From Aquificota bacterium (lineage in GTDB: Bacteria; Aquificota; Aquificia; Aquificales; Aquificaceae), in contig JAADEH010000012.1 of the NCBI GenBank assembly GCA_013153495.1, forward strand, positions 124,001 through 188,000: DNA of 64,000 bases. Reading direction: 5' to 3'. The notes under the pieces were generated by a model. That model was not told where the DNA came from. It saw nothing but the letters and a program-made list of their open reading frames with translations, and made no database searches. Within the stretch, counting starts at the first letter, position 1, and each line of letters opens with the position of its first letter. The position numbers and the translations under genes were made by a program. Positions 50,120-58,896 of the stretch are shown one piece after another.

Positions 50120-50347
50120 CACCCCTGCCTCTTCAAACTCTATCTCAAGTCTCTCGTGGGGAATGATTGTAGTTATAGCATGTTTATAAACGAGGGTCTG
50201 CTGTCTCCCGTCCTCCAAGAGTATAGTAAACATGTCAAAGGACCTTATTTTGCCCTGTAACCTCACCCCGTTGACGAGGTATATGGAGACCTTAACTCTC
50301 CTCTTCCTCGCCGTGTTCAAAAAACTCTCCTGTAATTTGTAAGGCAT
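50105..50347 (-). CDS. hfq: RNA chaperone Hfq
   Basis: The 80-residue protein has Sm1 ([20 protein letters not shown]) and Sm2 ([20 protein letters not shown]) motifs with YKHAI, the uridine-binding and hexamer signature. Starts ATG at 50347, five bases after the ADP-ribosylglycohydrolase stop. It binds sRNAs and mRNAs. The short acidic C-terminus is usual for thermophiles. Confidence 0.96.
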   Translation of the reverse strand: MPYKLQESFLNTARKRRVKVSIYLVNGVRLQGKIRSFDMFTILLEDGRQQTLVYKHAITTIIPHERLEIEFEEAGVPGQA

Positions 50348-50352
50348 TATGT

Positions 50353-51339
50353 TTACCTCCTTATTATCATATTTTCTGTAATATCATACAGCTTTTGAGC
50401 GAGTTCTTCATACTTTCTTGAATTCTCCAGAGACTCTATGAGATGCCTCGGAAAAACGCTCTCCCCGAAGTATGACCCCACAAAAGCACCCACCAAAAAC
50501 CCTATGGAGTCGGTGTCGCCCCCAAACTCGCCGTAGGAGTTCACCGCCCACCAGAAACCCTCTATAGGTGTCTCGATGTTGGAGAGGAATATGAACAGGG
50601 AAAGAGGAAGAGCCTCAAAGACGAAAGTCCCGTTTCCTAAATTCCTTATAGCCATGTCGAGGCTTGCCTGTTCAAAGAGAAGCTCCTGCACCATGTCTAT
50701 CGTTTTCTCGAACTTTCTCTCCTTTATAAAGCGCTTCAGAGCGTTTAAAAACCTTATCCTCTCGTTAAAGTCTCTCAGGTCAAACTCCTCGGACACCAAG
50801 TAAGATACGGAAGCTCCCAAAAGGGAAGCACCGTCCGCAATAGCCTCGCTCCTGTGGGTCAGGAGGGATACGAGCTTGGAACCCTCCACCGCAAGCTCGG
50901 GATTGTAGTAATGGAACAAACCCACTACGACGCTTCTGAGAATTCCCTCAACGGAGCTTGAGGTCAGACCGTGAAGGGAAGGATTTATCCCCCGAGAGAG
51001 GAGGTCTATGGAGGTCAAAAGCATAGGGTCCGGATACCTGTGATTTACCTCGTCCTCATACCAAAGGGTCAACCTTCTGAGGAAGTCTTTTATGTCTATC
51101 TCCTTCTTTGAAACTACGCTTTCTAAGAGAATTCTCATTATGGTCGTTTCGTCGGAAGTTTCCTCCGGAAGCTGTCCGTATGCTGGACTGGAGGGGTGAG
51201 GTGGGACAAAACCTTCTATCCTCCCTCCGTAGAATTCCATGACCTCTTCTTCAACTACGTCCTCAACGCTCTTGCCTATGGCATCTCCGAGAGCAGCACC
51301 GAGGATTGCACCCTTAAACTTATCCCTGATAATCTGCAT
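50353..51339 (-). CDS. ADP-ribosylglycohydrolase family protein
   Basis: The 328-residue all-helical protein has [20 protein letters not shown] at the N-terminus, [16 protein letters not shown] (first metal Asp/Glu set) and [17 protein letters not shown] (second metal set). These are the DraG/ARH3-type dinuclear metal sites. It hydrolyses ADP-ribose from proteins or small ligands; the target is unknown. It precedes hfq by 5 bases. Confidence 0.88.
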   Translation of the reverse strand: MQIIRDKFKGAILGAALGDAIGKSVEDVVEEEVMEFYGGRIEGFVPPHPSSPAYGQLPEETSDETTIMRILLESVVSKKEIDIKDFLRRLTLWYEDEVNHRYPDPMLLTSIDLLSRGINPSLHGLTSSSVEGILRSVVVGLFHYYNPELAVEGSKLVSLLTHRSEAIADGASLLGASVSYLVSEEFDLRDFNERIRFLNALKRFIKERKFEKTIDMVQELLFEQASLDMAIRNLGNGTFVFEALPLSLFIFLSNIETPIEGFWWAVNSYGEFGGDTDSIGFLVGAFVGSYFGESVFPRHLIESLENSRKYEELAQKLYDITENMIIRR

Positions 51340-51396
51340 AAGTAATAATTTAAGGAGGGAATATAATGGGTGATAGTCAAAGCGGAGGTAAAAATT

Positions 51397-52512
51397 ATGG
51401 AGCTTGTCATAGAGGACGTTTTTAAAACTGTTCGGGACAAGGAATTCCTGAAAATTGCGGACAAGGTCCTTGAGGAAAAACGGCTGTCGGAGGAGGACGC
51501 CTTATACCTCTTCAGGAGTAATAACCTGACAGCTCTCGGACACCTTGCGGAGTTTGTCAACAGGAAGAAGAACGGAATGCACGCCTACTTCATAATCAAC
51601 CGACAGATAAACCCGACCAACGTCTGCGTCTATCAGTGTGATTTTTGTGCCTTCGGTGTTCGTAAATCGGACCCGAGAGCATACGAGATGAGCTTGGAGG
51701 AAATCCTCCAAAAGGTAGAGGAAACCTTCAGAGCGGGGGGAAAGGAAATTCACATGGTCGGTGGCATACCCGCTCACTGGGGATACGACAAGTATCTTGA
51801 ACTTGTCAGAGCTATAAAGAGCAGGTTCCCCGAGATAGTCGTAAAAGCGTGGACCGCCATAGAGGTTCACCACATGGCTAAAATCTCAAAGAAGAGTTAC
51901 GAGGAGGTTCTGAGGGAGTTAAAGGAAGCCGGTCTCGACGCTCTCCCCGGTGGTGGTGCGGAGATTTTTTCCGAAAGAGCCAGAATGATAATAGCTCCCA
52001 ACAAGGCTAATGCGGAAGAATACCTTGAGGTTCACAGGGTAGCCCACAGGCTCGGAATACCTTCAAACGCCACCATGCTATACGGACATGTGGAAACCCT
52101 CGAGGAGAGGGTGGAGCACCTTTCGAAACTGAGGGAGATACAGGACGAGACGGGAGGGTTTCAGGTGTTTATACCTCTCGCCTACTGGCCCGAGGGCACG
52201 AGGTTGGGGGGCAGAAGAACCTCTTCCGTTGACGACCTCAAAACCATAGCGGTTTCACGCCTCTTTTTAGATAACTTTGACCACATAAAGGCTTACTGGG
52301 TTACCCTCGGAGAGAAGGTGGCTCAGATAGCTCTCAACTTCGGTGCGGACGACCTGGACGGAACCATAGAGGAGGAGAAGATAGTTCACTCCGCAGGAAC
52401 AAAATCCGCCTACGGACATTCGGTAGATAGGCTCGTCGGTCTAATTAGAAAGGCAGGGAAGGTACCCGTAGAGAGGGACACCTTTTACAGGGTGGTTAAG
52501 GTTTACGACTGA
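51397..52512 (+). CDS. mqnE: aminofutalosine synthase MqnE
   Basis: From the ATG at 51397 (GGAGGT seven bases upstream) the protein has 371 residues. It carries NPTNVCVYQCDFCAFGVRKS, the radical-SAM C-x3-C-x2-C site, near residue 68, and GGGAEIFSERAR and ETGGFQVFIPLAYWPEGT later, typical of MqnE/MqnC and of CofH relatives. MqnE joins SAM to the enolpyruvate of chorismate-derived substrate in futalosine menaquinone synthesis. A GTG nine codons earlier is possible but has no ribosome site. MqnC is a less likely alternative. Confidence 0.88.
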   Translation: MELVIEDVFKTVRDKEFLKIADKVLEEKRLSEEDALYLFRSNNLTALGHLAEFVNRKKNGMHAYFIINRQINPTNVCVYQCDFCAFGVRKSDPRAYEMSLEEILQKVEETFRAGGKEIHMVGGIPAHWGYDKYLELVRAIKSRFPEIVVKAWTAIEVHHMAKISKKSYEEVLRELKEAGLDALPGGGAEIFSERARMIIAPNKANAEEYLEVHRVAHRLGIPSNATMLYGHVETLEERVEHLSKLREIQDETGGFQVFIPLAYWPEGTRLGGRRTSSVDDLKTIAVSRLFLDNFDHIKAYWVTLGEKVAQIALNFGADDLDGTIEEEKIVHSAGTKSAYGHSVDRLVGLIRKAGKVPVERDTFYRVVKVYD

Positions 52513-53063
52513 GCGAGCTGGGTATCGGTCGTTTTCTCGCTCACGCTGAAGAAGGCAACGATCAGAAGTATCTGTCCTACGAGGGATATAAGTCCGCCTA
52601 TAAGTATTATCATCAGAATAGTTCCGATGAACATGAGCAGACCGCCCGTTTTGAACAACCCAACCTGACTCTTCTGGCTCATAAAAACGTTTGCCTTATA
52701 CCAAAACCAAGATGCCACCAGGGCTAATATCCACGCCACAACGAGTATAAGTAGTCCCGCACCACCGAGACCGGTGCCTATCTCCTCACTTCCACCAAAT
52801 CCGGCAGCAACGGATGCAATAAGCGCTCCACCACCGAGAACGAACACTATGACCGACACTATCCACAAAATAACAGCCTTTATGGCATTGCCCTTAATAG
52901 CAGGTTCCCCGTATTCATCTCCCGCTTTGATGTAGGCAACCACCGCAAGCACCCAACCTATCAAGGTCAGAAGACCCGCAAAGGGTATCACAGCTCCAAG
53001 GAGATTGCCAACGAGAACGAGGATTAAACCTATCCCTCCGAGCTGTTTTGTCTGTTTGCTCAT
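52503..53063 (-). CDS. DUF996 membrane protein
   Basis: The 186-residue protein has five or so TM segments and the DUF996 opening KQLGGIGLILVLVGNLLGAV followed by LTLIGWVLAVVAYIKAG. Function of this archaeal/bacterial family is unknown. Convergent with mqnE, overlapping its last ten bases. An 8-base inverted repeat TGAGCGAG/CTCGCTCA (52510-52543) spans the end and could form a hairpin. Confidence 0.8.
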   Translation of the reverse strand: MSKQTKQLGGIGLILVLVGNLLGAVIPFAGLLTLIGWVLAVVAYIKAGDEYGEPAIKGNAIKAVILWIVSVIVFVLGGGALIASVAAGFGGSEEIGTGLGGAGLLILVVAWILALVASWFWYKANVFMSQKSQVGLFKTGGLLMFIGTILMIILIGGLISLVGQILLIVAFFSVSEKTTDTQLAQS

Positions 53064-53169
53064 AGTTTACCTCCCGCTGTTTTTCCTAAATCATACAACA
53101 TCAGCTTGCAAAAAGCAAAAAAATCCCTTAAATTCAAGACACCAAAAAATTAAAATGCAGGAGGAACAA

Positions 53170-54255
53170 ATGCAGTTCACATTCCAACAACTCAGCCAGA
53201 GGCTACAGAGTGCCCTAAAAGAGATCGATTTTTCCGAGCCCACTCCAATTCAGAAGTCCGCTATACCAAAAGCCTTGGAGGGGAAGGACCTCCTAATTCA
53301 GGCAAGAACCGGCACGGGAAAGACGGGTGCCTTCGGAATTCCCATAATTGAAAAAATCCGCAGAGGAGAGAGAGCGTTAATACTCGCTCCGACGAGGGAG
53401 CTTGCAATCCAGATAAGGGACCACCTGAGAGACCTTGCAAGGTTTTCCAAAATAAGCGTCTTTGCCTTTTACGGTGGAACCTCCGTTGCAAGAGACCTGT
53501 CCCTGCTTGAGAAGAGAATTCCCGACGTGGTGGTAGGAACACCGGGCAGGATAAAGGACCTCATAGAGAGAGGTGCTCTTAAGCTCGATACCTTCAAATA
53601 CATCGTCCTCGACGAGGTGGACATAATGCTCGACATGGGCTTTAGGGAAGACATAGAGTGGATAGTTTCCAGATTTCCCACCGAGAGGCAGACCTTCTTC
53701 GTCTCCGCAACCGTCCCCCAGGAGATAAAGGAGATAGCGGTCAAGTTTATGAAGGAAGACTTTGAGCACATCAGCGTTGAGACCGAGGAACTAAAACCCA
53801 AAATAAAAGAGGTCGTCCTCAAGACGAGGTCGGAGGTTCACAAGGAGGAGGAGCTTCAGAGGATACTTGCAAAGAGCGAGGGAGAAAAGACCATAATATT
53901 CGTCAAAATGAAGAAAAACGCAAAAGACCTCGCTTACAGGCTCAAAAGGAGGGGCTTTGAGGTGGAAGCCCTCCACGGGGACATGACCCAGAGAAAACGG
54001 GAAAACGTTATGAAGCTCTTCAGGAACGGAAAGGTAAAGGTTCTGGTTGCCACCGACGTTGCCTCGAGAGGGCTGGACATAGATGGTGTGTCTCTGATAA
54101 TCAATTACCACCTGCCCGAGGACCCGAGGGTATATACCCACAGGATAGGCAGGACCGGAAGGTTCGGAAGTGAAGGAACTGCCATAAGCCTCGTCTCACC
54201 CTCGGAAAAGAAAAACCTCTGGAGGATAAGGAAGCACAGAGCGGAAAGCAACTGA
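53170..54255 (+). CDS. DEAD-box ATP-dependent RNA helicase
   Basis: From ATG 53170 (AGGAGG seven bases upstream) the protein has 361 residues with the two RecA domains and little else. The motifs are Q-motif PTPIQKSAIPKAL, ARTGTGKTGAF, APTRELAIQ, GTPGRI, a variant DEVD, VSAT, FVKMKKNAKDLAYR, ATDVASRGLDI and HRIGRTGRFGSEG. It unwinds short RNA duplexes, probably in ribosome assembly or decay. DEVD instead of DEAD is a mild variant. An in-frame ATG at 53155 is an alternative start. Confidence 0.95.
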   Translation: MQFTFQQLSQRLQSALKEIDFSEPTPIQKSAIPKALEGKDLLIQARTGTGKTGAFGIPIIEKIRRGERALILAPTRELAIQIRDHLRDLARFSKISVFAFYGGTSVARDLSLLEKRIPDVVVGTPGRIKDLIERGALKLDTFKYIVLDEVDIMLDMGFREDIEWIVSRFPTERQTFFVSATVPQEIKEIAVKFMKEDFEHISVETEELKPKIKEVVLKTRSEVHKEEELQRILAKSEGEKTIIFVKMKKNAKDLAYRLKRRGFEVEALHGDMTQRKRENVMKLFRNGKVKVLVATDVASRGLDIDGVSLIINYHLPEDPRVYTHRIGRTGRFGSEGTAISLVSPSEKKNLWRIRKHRAESN

Positions 54256-54260
54256 TACCC

Positions 54261-54905
54261 ATGAAGGTGGAGATTTGCTCTCCCCAAGAGAACATGAAAA
54301 AGGACGAGGAGGCTCTCCTCAAACTCGAAAGGGGAGAGTCCCTTCCCTCATACCGACTATACAGGTGGGACCGAATTTGCCTAAGTTTGGGGCACTTTCA
54401 GAAGGAAAAGAACTTATCGGGATTGCCCGTGGTTCGAAGACCTACCGGTGGGGGTGCGCTTCTCCACGGATGGGACATTTCCTTTTCGGTGGTGGACCGG
54501 AAAGACCGATGGGGAACGAAGCCCTCTCGCATATACAGAAGAGCGTCCGCTATCTTTGAAGAAGTTTTTTCACAGCTCGGAGTTAGGGTAAAGATGGAGC
54601 GTTTCAAGGGGGGGTATCTGGACAGGTTTTTCTGCTTCTGGGTTCCTACCTTGGGGGAGCTGACCTGCAAGGGTAGAAAGGTCGTAGCCATGGCTATGAG
54701 AACTCAGAGGAGGGCTTTTCTCCTTCACGGGAGCGTTTACGTGGATTTCGATTACGAAGAGGCTTCCAGACTGCTGAGGATACCGAAGGAGTTTTTAGAG
54801 AGCAGAATAATCTCCCTTCGGGAGATGGACATTAAGGAAGAGGAGTTTTTAAACCTTTTAAGGGAGAAACTTTCTTCAGCACTCGGGTTAGAGGAACGGG
54901 TTTGA
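54261..54905 (+). CDS. lipoate--protein ligase-like protein
   Basis: The 214-residue protein has the LplA/BPL fold signature VVRRPTGGGALLHGWDISFS near residue 58 and LTCKGRKVVAMAMRTQRRAF with the catalytic lysine, then LHGSVYVDFD. It lacks the C-terminal LplA accessory domain. It attaches lipoate or octanoate to carrier lysines, or may serve the sLpl route with the LipS-like enzyme; the actual substrate is unknown. It starts 5 bases after the helicase stop and overlaps the convergent phosphoesterase by 74 bases. Confidence 0.8.
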   Translation: MKVEICSPQENMKKDEEALLKLERGESLPSYRLYRWDRICLSLGHFQKEKNLSGLPVVRRPTGGGALLHGWDISFSVVDRKDRWGTKPSRIYRRASAIFEEVFSQLGVRVKMERFKGGYLDRFFCFWVPTLGELTCKGRKVVAMAMRTQRRAFLLHGSVYVDFDYEEASRLLRIPKEFLESRIISLREMDIKEEEFLNLLREKLSSALGLEERV

Positions 54906-55431
54906 AGTCGTTTAGCTCCACGTTAACGTTGTAGCAGGGAATACCGAGGGAAGAGCAACCGCACAGGGGCTTTCCGGGTGTGTAGTGGACATGACCGTGA
55001 ACCAGAAGGTCGCAGTTAAGTTCGAAGAACAGTTCCCTAACCTTTGACTGAAGCTCTGGGAAGCGCTGTGTTCTGAGGTCCAGAGCGGGATAGTGGGTAA
55101 GGAGAAGTCTCTTCCCGTCAACCTCTATGAGGTGGTATAGCTCGTGGATTTCGTCGAAGAACTCCTTTAGAACCGATAAGGGAACTCTTCGGTCGTGGTT
55201 TCCCATGAGGAGAACTTTCCTCGAGGGGAGCTTTTTCCAGAGTTCCAAGATGCCCCTCTGGTCCCAGAGTTCCCAGGTAAAGTCCCCGAGGTGGTATAAG
55301 GTATCTTCTTCCTTTAACACCTCGAAGAGGTCATTTAAAATTCTCTCCTCAAACAAGGGCTTTCTTACTTCAGGGTTTAGCCTGAGTATGTTGTGGTGGT
55401 AAAAGTGGGTATCCGAGATAAAGTAAATCAT
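54832..55431 (-). CDS. metallophosphoesterase
   Basis: The 199-residue protein has FISDTHFYHHNILRLN, YHLGDFTWELW, VLLMGNHDRRVPLS, LLLTHYPALDL and LLVHGHVHYTPG, the complete set of calcineurin-like two-metal motifs. Close to the phage/bacterial phosphoesterase group with DTHFxHxNI. Substrate unknown. It overlaps mnmG by 4 bases and lplA-like by 74 tail-to-tail. Confidence 0.9.
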   Translation of the reverse strand: MIYFISDTHFYHHNILRLNPEVRKPLFEERILNDLFEVLKEEDTLYHLGDFTWELWDQRGILELWKKLPSRKVLLMGNHDRRVPLSVLKEFFDEIHELYHLIEVDGKRLLLTHYPALDLRTQRFPELQSKVRELFFELNCDLLVHGHVHYTPGKPLCGCSSLGIPCYNVNVELNDFKPVPLTRVLKKVSPLKGLKTPLP

Positions 55432-57278
55432 TCTAACTTCCCGAGATGCACCAGCAGAGCGGTTATGGTTGCGGGGGTTATGCCGTCTATGCGGGAAGCC
55501 TGTCCTACGGTGAGGGGTCTAAACTTCTTGAGCTTCTCCCTCGCTTCGTTGGTAAGTCCGGGTATGCGGTCGTAATCTATGTCTTCGGGTATGCGTATGT
55601 CCTCGAGTTTCTTGAGTTTTTCGTTGAGCTTTCTCTCCCTCTCTATGTAGGGTTCGTATTTTAGCTCTATCTCAACCTCTTCCCGAACGTAGGGGTGCTC
55701 TGGGATTTCGTATCCGAGCTTTTCTTTGATGTCCTCTATGGTGTAGTTGGCAGTGAAGAGGGTGGCAACCGTGTAGCTTCTGGTTCCTTCCCCGACCGCT
55801 ACCGTAACCTTCTCCCTCTTGTAGAACTCCTTCCACCTCTCTATTTCCTCTTCAAGGTCTTTTACGAGCTTAAACTGTTCCTCGCTCAGAAGTCCGAGGG
55901 AGTGTCCGAGTTTGGCAAGTCGGAGGATTGCGTTGTCCTGCCTCAGATACAGCCTGTATTCGGAACGGGAGGTAAAGAGCCTGTAAGGTTCCATAACACC
56001 TTTGGTGGTCAGGTCGTCTATCATCACTCCTATGTAGCTTTCGTCCCTTCTCAGGTATATGGGTTCCTTTCCGAAGGCTCTGAGGGCTGCGTTTATTCCC
56101 GCAACTATTCCCTGCCCGGCTGCTTCTTCGTATCCGGTGGTTCCGTTAAAGTTGCCCGCATGAAAAAGTCCCCTTATTTTCTTGGTCTCGAGGGTGGGGA
56201 AAAGCTCCGTGGGGGGCACTACATCGTATTCTATAGCGTAGGCAGGTCTGATAAGCTCCACCTTTTCAAGTCCGGGAATGGAACGATACATCTCCCACTG
56301 GACTTCCTCGGGCAGGGAGGTGGAAAGCCCGTTGGGATAGACCTCTATGGTGTCCAAACCTTCGGGTTCCAAAAAGACCGTGTGTCTGGGCTTGTCGGGG
56401 AACTTTACTATCTTGTCCTCTATGGAGGGGCAGTAGCGGGGTCCTATTCCTTTTATAAGACCGCCGTATAATGCGGTTTTTTCAAGGTTCTTCCTGATAA
56501 TCTCGTGGGTCTTTTCGGTGGTGTAGGTTATCCAGCAATCAACCTGCTCTTTGCCCTCGGGAAACCAGTATGAGCCTACGGGGTCGGTCCAGAAGGAAAA
56601 CTTGGGTGGGGGGTCGTCGCCGGGTGCTCTCTCTAAGACCGAGTAGTTTATAGTCCTGCTATCTAACCTTGCGGGTGTCCCCGTCTTAAAACGCAGAAGG
56701 GGAAATCCCTGCCTTCTGTAAAACTCCGCCAAGCTCTCCGAGCGAGGTTCCCAGGCTCTTCCTGCGGGAAAGGTTTTATCCCCTATGTATATGAGACCGT
56801 TCAAAAAAGTCCCCGTGGTAACGACGACCGCTTTAACCTTATACTCAATCCCCAGCTTGGTTCTTACCGCCACCACCTCGTTTCTGGAATTCAGGACTAT
56901 GTCCACCACCTCGTCCTGCTTTATGTATAGGTTTTCCTGATTTTCACAGACCTTCTTCATGTATTCCCTGTATCTCTTCTTATCCGCCTGAGCACGGGGG
57001 GATTGAACCGCCTTGCCTTTACGGGTGTTTAGCATCTTAAACTGTATTCCCGTGTGGTCTATCGCCTTTCCCATCTCCCCGCCGAGAGCATCTATCTCCC
57101 GAACTACTATCCCCTTTGCTATACCGCCTATGGCAGGGTTGCAGGACATCTGTCCTATGTTGTCCGCATTTAGGGTAAAGAGGACGGTCTTTGCTCCCAT
57201 TCTCGCACTTGCGAGCGCCGCCTCTATGCCTGCGTGTCCGCCCCCTATGATAGCTACATCAAACTCTTCCACCAACAT
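55428..57278 (-). CDS. mnmG: tRNA uridine 5-carboxymethylaminomethyl modification enzyme MnmG (GidA)
   Basis: From ATG 57278 the protein has 616 residues. It shows FDVAIIGGGHAGIEAALASA (FAD), NPAIGGIAKGIVVREIDALG, RFKTGTPARLDSRTINY, GLFHAGNFNGTTGYEEAAGQ, and the C-terminal IRIPEDIDYDRIPGLTNEAR and GITPATITALLVHLGK. With MnmE it modifies U34 of certain tRNAs. A longer start at 57407 would run into the divergent RNase HIII gene. Confidence 0.97.
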   Translation of the reverse strand: MLVEEFDVAIIGGGHAGIEAALASARMGAKTVLFTLNADNIGQMSCNPAIGGIAKGIVVREIDALGGEMGKAIDHTGIQFKMLNTRKGKAVQSPRAQADKKRYREYMKKVCENQENLYIKQDEVVDIVLNSRNEVVAVRTKLGIEYKVKAVVVTTGTFLNGLIYIGDKTFPAGRAWEPRSESLAEFYRRQGFPLLRFKTGTPARLDSRTINYSVLERAPGDDPPPKFSFWTDPVGSYWFPEGKEQVDCWITYTTEKTHEIIRKNLEKTALYGGLIKGIGPRYCPSIEDKIVKFPDKPRHTVFLEPEGLDTIEVYPNGLSTSLPEEVQWEMYRSIPGLEKVELIRPAYAIEYDVVPPTELFPTLETKKIRGLFHAGNFNGTTGYEEAAGQGIVAGINAALRAFGKEPIYLRRDESYIGVMIDDLTTKGVMEPYRLFTSRSEYRLYLRQDNAILRLAKLGHSLGLLSEEQFKLVKDLEEEIERWKEFYKREKVTVAVGEGTRSYTVATLFTANYTIEDIKEKLGYEIPEHPYVREEVEIELKYEPYIERERKLNEKLKKLEDIRIPEDIDYDRIPGLTNEAREKLKKFRPLTVGQASRIDGITPATITALLVHLGKLE

Positions 57279-57305
57279 GCCAAGTTTAAAAATATATACT
57301 TTCCT

Positions 57306-58118
57306 ATGGTGAGAAGGAACTACTCGATACGAATTCCCGAGGAACAGATTGAGAAAGTTTACAGCTTTCTCTCGAAACAAGGCTTGAGAGAAAGGGAAGT
57401 GGAACACTCCCTCTGGAGCTTTGAAGGGGAGGAGGTGTATCTGACCATGTATCCTTCAGGGATACTCCTAATTCAGGGTAGGGAGGGGGAAAAGTGGTCA
57501 GAGGAAGTTCTGGGAATTTTGGAAACTCCCCAAGAGCCTGTTGCAGGATGCGATGAGGCGGGAAAGGGAGACATATTCGGACCCCTCGTTATCTGCTGTG
57601 CGGTCATTCCGCCTGAAAACTTCTTAGAGGTTTTGAAGGTAGCTCCCAAAGACTCTAAGAAACTTAAAAAAGACCTCGAAAGGAAGGCTGAGGCTTTGAG
57701 GAAACTCGTTAAGGTCAGGTGCATCACCCTTATGCCCGAGAGGTTCAACGAACTATATAAAAGGTATAAAAACATAAACAGGCTCATGGACGATGCCTAC
57801 AAAAGGATAGTGGAAAGGGTGCGGGAGGAGTTTGCCCCTTCAAAAATAGTGATAGACAGGTATTCGGGCAGAGACCCCTTTCAGAGGTTCAAAGAGGTAG
57901 AGTTCGTGGAAAAGGGTGAGAGAGACGTTGCAGTAAGCGTGGCAAGCATAATAGCTAAGGACAAGTTCCTAAGAAGAATAAGAGAGCTTGAAGAGACCTT
58001 CGGTATAAAAATTCCCCTGAGCGGAAGCCTTGAAGCTAAGGAGCTTGCACGAAGACTTAAGAGGGAAGACCCTGAACTTGCAAGAAAGCTTTTGAAAGAA
58101 CCCTTTACTCTATCCTGA
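57306..58118 (+). CDS. rnhC: ribonuclease HIII
   Basis: From ATG 57306 the protein has 270 residues. An N-terminal TBP-like substrate domain (about 1-75, YSIRIPEEQIEKVYSFLSKQ) is followed by a type 2 RNase H domain with GCDEAGKGDIFGPLVICCAV, APKDSKKLKK, IVIDRYSGRDPF and VASIIAKDKFLRRIREL. The Asp-Glu in CDEAGKGD and the later Asp are the active site. It cleaves RNA in RNA/DNA hybrids. Starts only 27 bases from divergent mnmG. Confidence 0.92.
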   Translation: MVRRNYSIRIPEEQIEKVYSFLSKQGLREREVEHSLWSFEGEEVYLTMYPSGILLIQGREGEKWSEEVLGILETPQEPVAGCDEAGKGDIFGPLVICCAVIPPENFLEVLKVAPKDSKKLKKDLERKAEALRKLVKVRCITLMPERFNELYKRYKNINRLMDDAYKRIVERVREEFAPSKIVIDRYSGRDPFQRFKEVEFVEKGERDVAVSVASIIAKDKFLRRIRELEETFGIKIPLSGSLEAKELARRLKREDPELARKLLKEPFTLS

Positions 58119-58881
58119 CGTTTATCTCCTTCCTCTGACCGTTTCTGAGCACAACAACCTTCAGGCTTGGTTCATTTCTCAAAACCTGCAGTAGGCGGAA
58201 AGCATCTTCCCCGCTCTTTATAGTCATGTTGTTTATCGAAAGGAGTATGTCTCCTTTCCTCAGTCCCGCTTTGTAAAAGAGGCTTCCGGGTCTTATCCAC
58301 TCGAATATAAAACCTTCAGTTCTTCCGTTCTTTACGTAAGGAACGAGCCTGATTTCCCTGAACATTATTCCGGGGTCTTTAGTAATCCTTTCTATCTCAC
58401 GGCGGGAAATCCTTATGTCGGACAAAATTTCCCCCTTGGTGGGTTCCGTCGTGGTTGCTACGGTCTTTTCTTTCTTTATTATTACCTTCACTTCTCTACC
58501 TTTAACTTCAAACACCGCCTCTTTCGGTGTTAGGCGTTTGAGAAGAATGTCTCCCTTTTGCTCGCCTTCCTCTATAACGAAAGTTTTCTCCCCTGCTTTG
58601 ACGAGCGCTAAGTTTTTAATTCCAACGGAAAGAGCTAAAACCTTTATGTCCGTCGTAGTTTCAATGTAATCTTCCTCTACCACAGTTTCTCCCTCGGGAA
58701 CTTCGTGGCTGAAAACCTTCGAAAAGTCGGAAACAACCGCTCTAAGGTCAGGCTCTCTGACCTGCTGGGAAGGAACTTTGATGTCTTTAAAGGCTTGTTG
58801 AATGGAAAAGGTCAAAAGAACCACCGGAACCGCAAGCGACAGAGAGGTAATCAGAGGCAGTGCTACTATTAGCCAGTTCAT
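58105..58881 (-). CDS. gspC: type II secretion GspC-like protein with PDZ domain
   Basis: The 258-residue protein has an N-terminal TM (IVALPLITSLSLAVPVVLLT) and a HR-domain-like part (about 90-140, ALVKAGEKTFVIEEGEQKGD). A C-terminal PDZ domain follows (about 175-258, GSLFYKAGLRKGDILLSINN). This is the GspC order: TM, homology region, PDZ. It connects inner-membrane assembly platform to secretin GspD; other gsp genes are not in the window. The end overlaps RNase HIII by 14 bases. Confidence 0.82.
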   Translation of the reverse strand: MNWLIVALPLITSLSLAVPVVLLTFSIQQAFKDIKVPSQQVREPDLRAVVSDFSKVFSHEVPEGETVVEEDYIETTTDIKVLALSVGIKNLALVKAGEKTFVIEEGEQKGDILLKRLTPKEAVFEVKGREVKVIIKKEKTVATTTEPTKGEILSDIRISRREIERITKDPGIMFREIRLVPYVKNGRTEGFIFEWIRPGSLFYKAGLRKGDILLSINNMTIKSGEDAFRLLQVLRNEPSLKVVVLRNGQRKEINVRIE

Positions 58882-58896
58882 TTATATTATTATCCT

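Noticed and set aside
52510-52543. 8-base inverted repeat TGAGCGAG/CTCGCTCA as a terminator between mqnE and DUF996
   Set aside because: It is at a convergent junction and could slow both polymerases, but neither strand has a following T-run; noted under DUF996 only.
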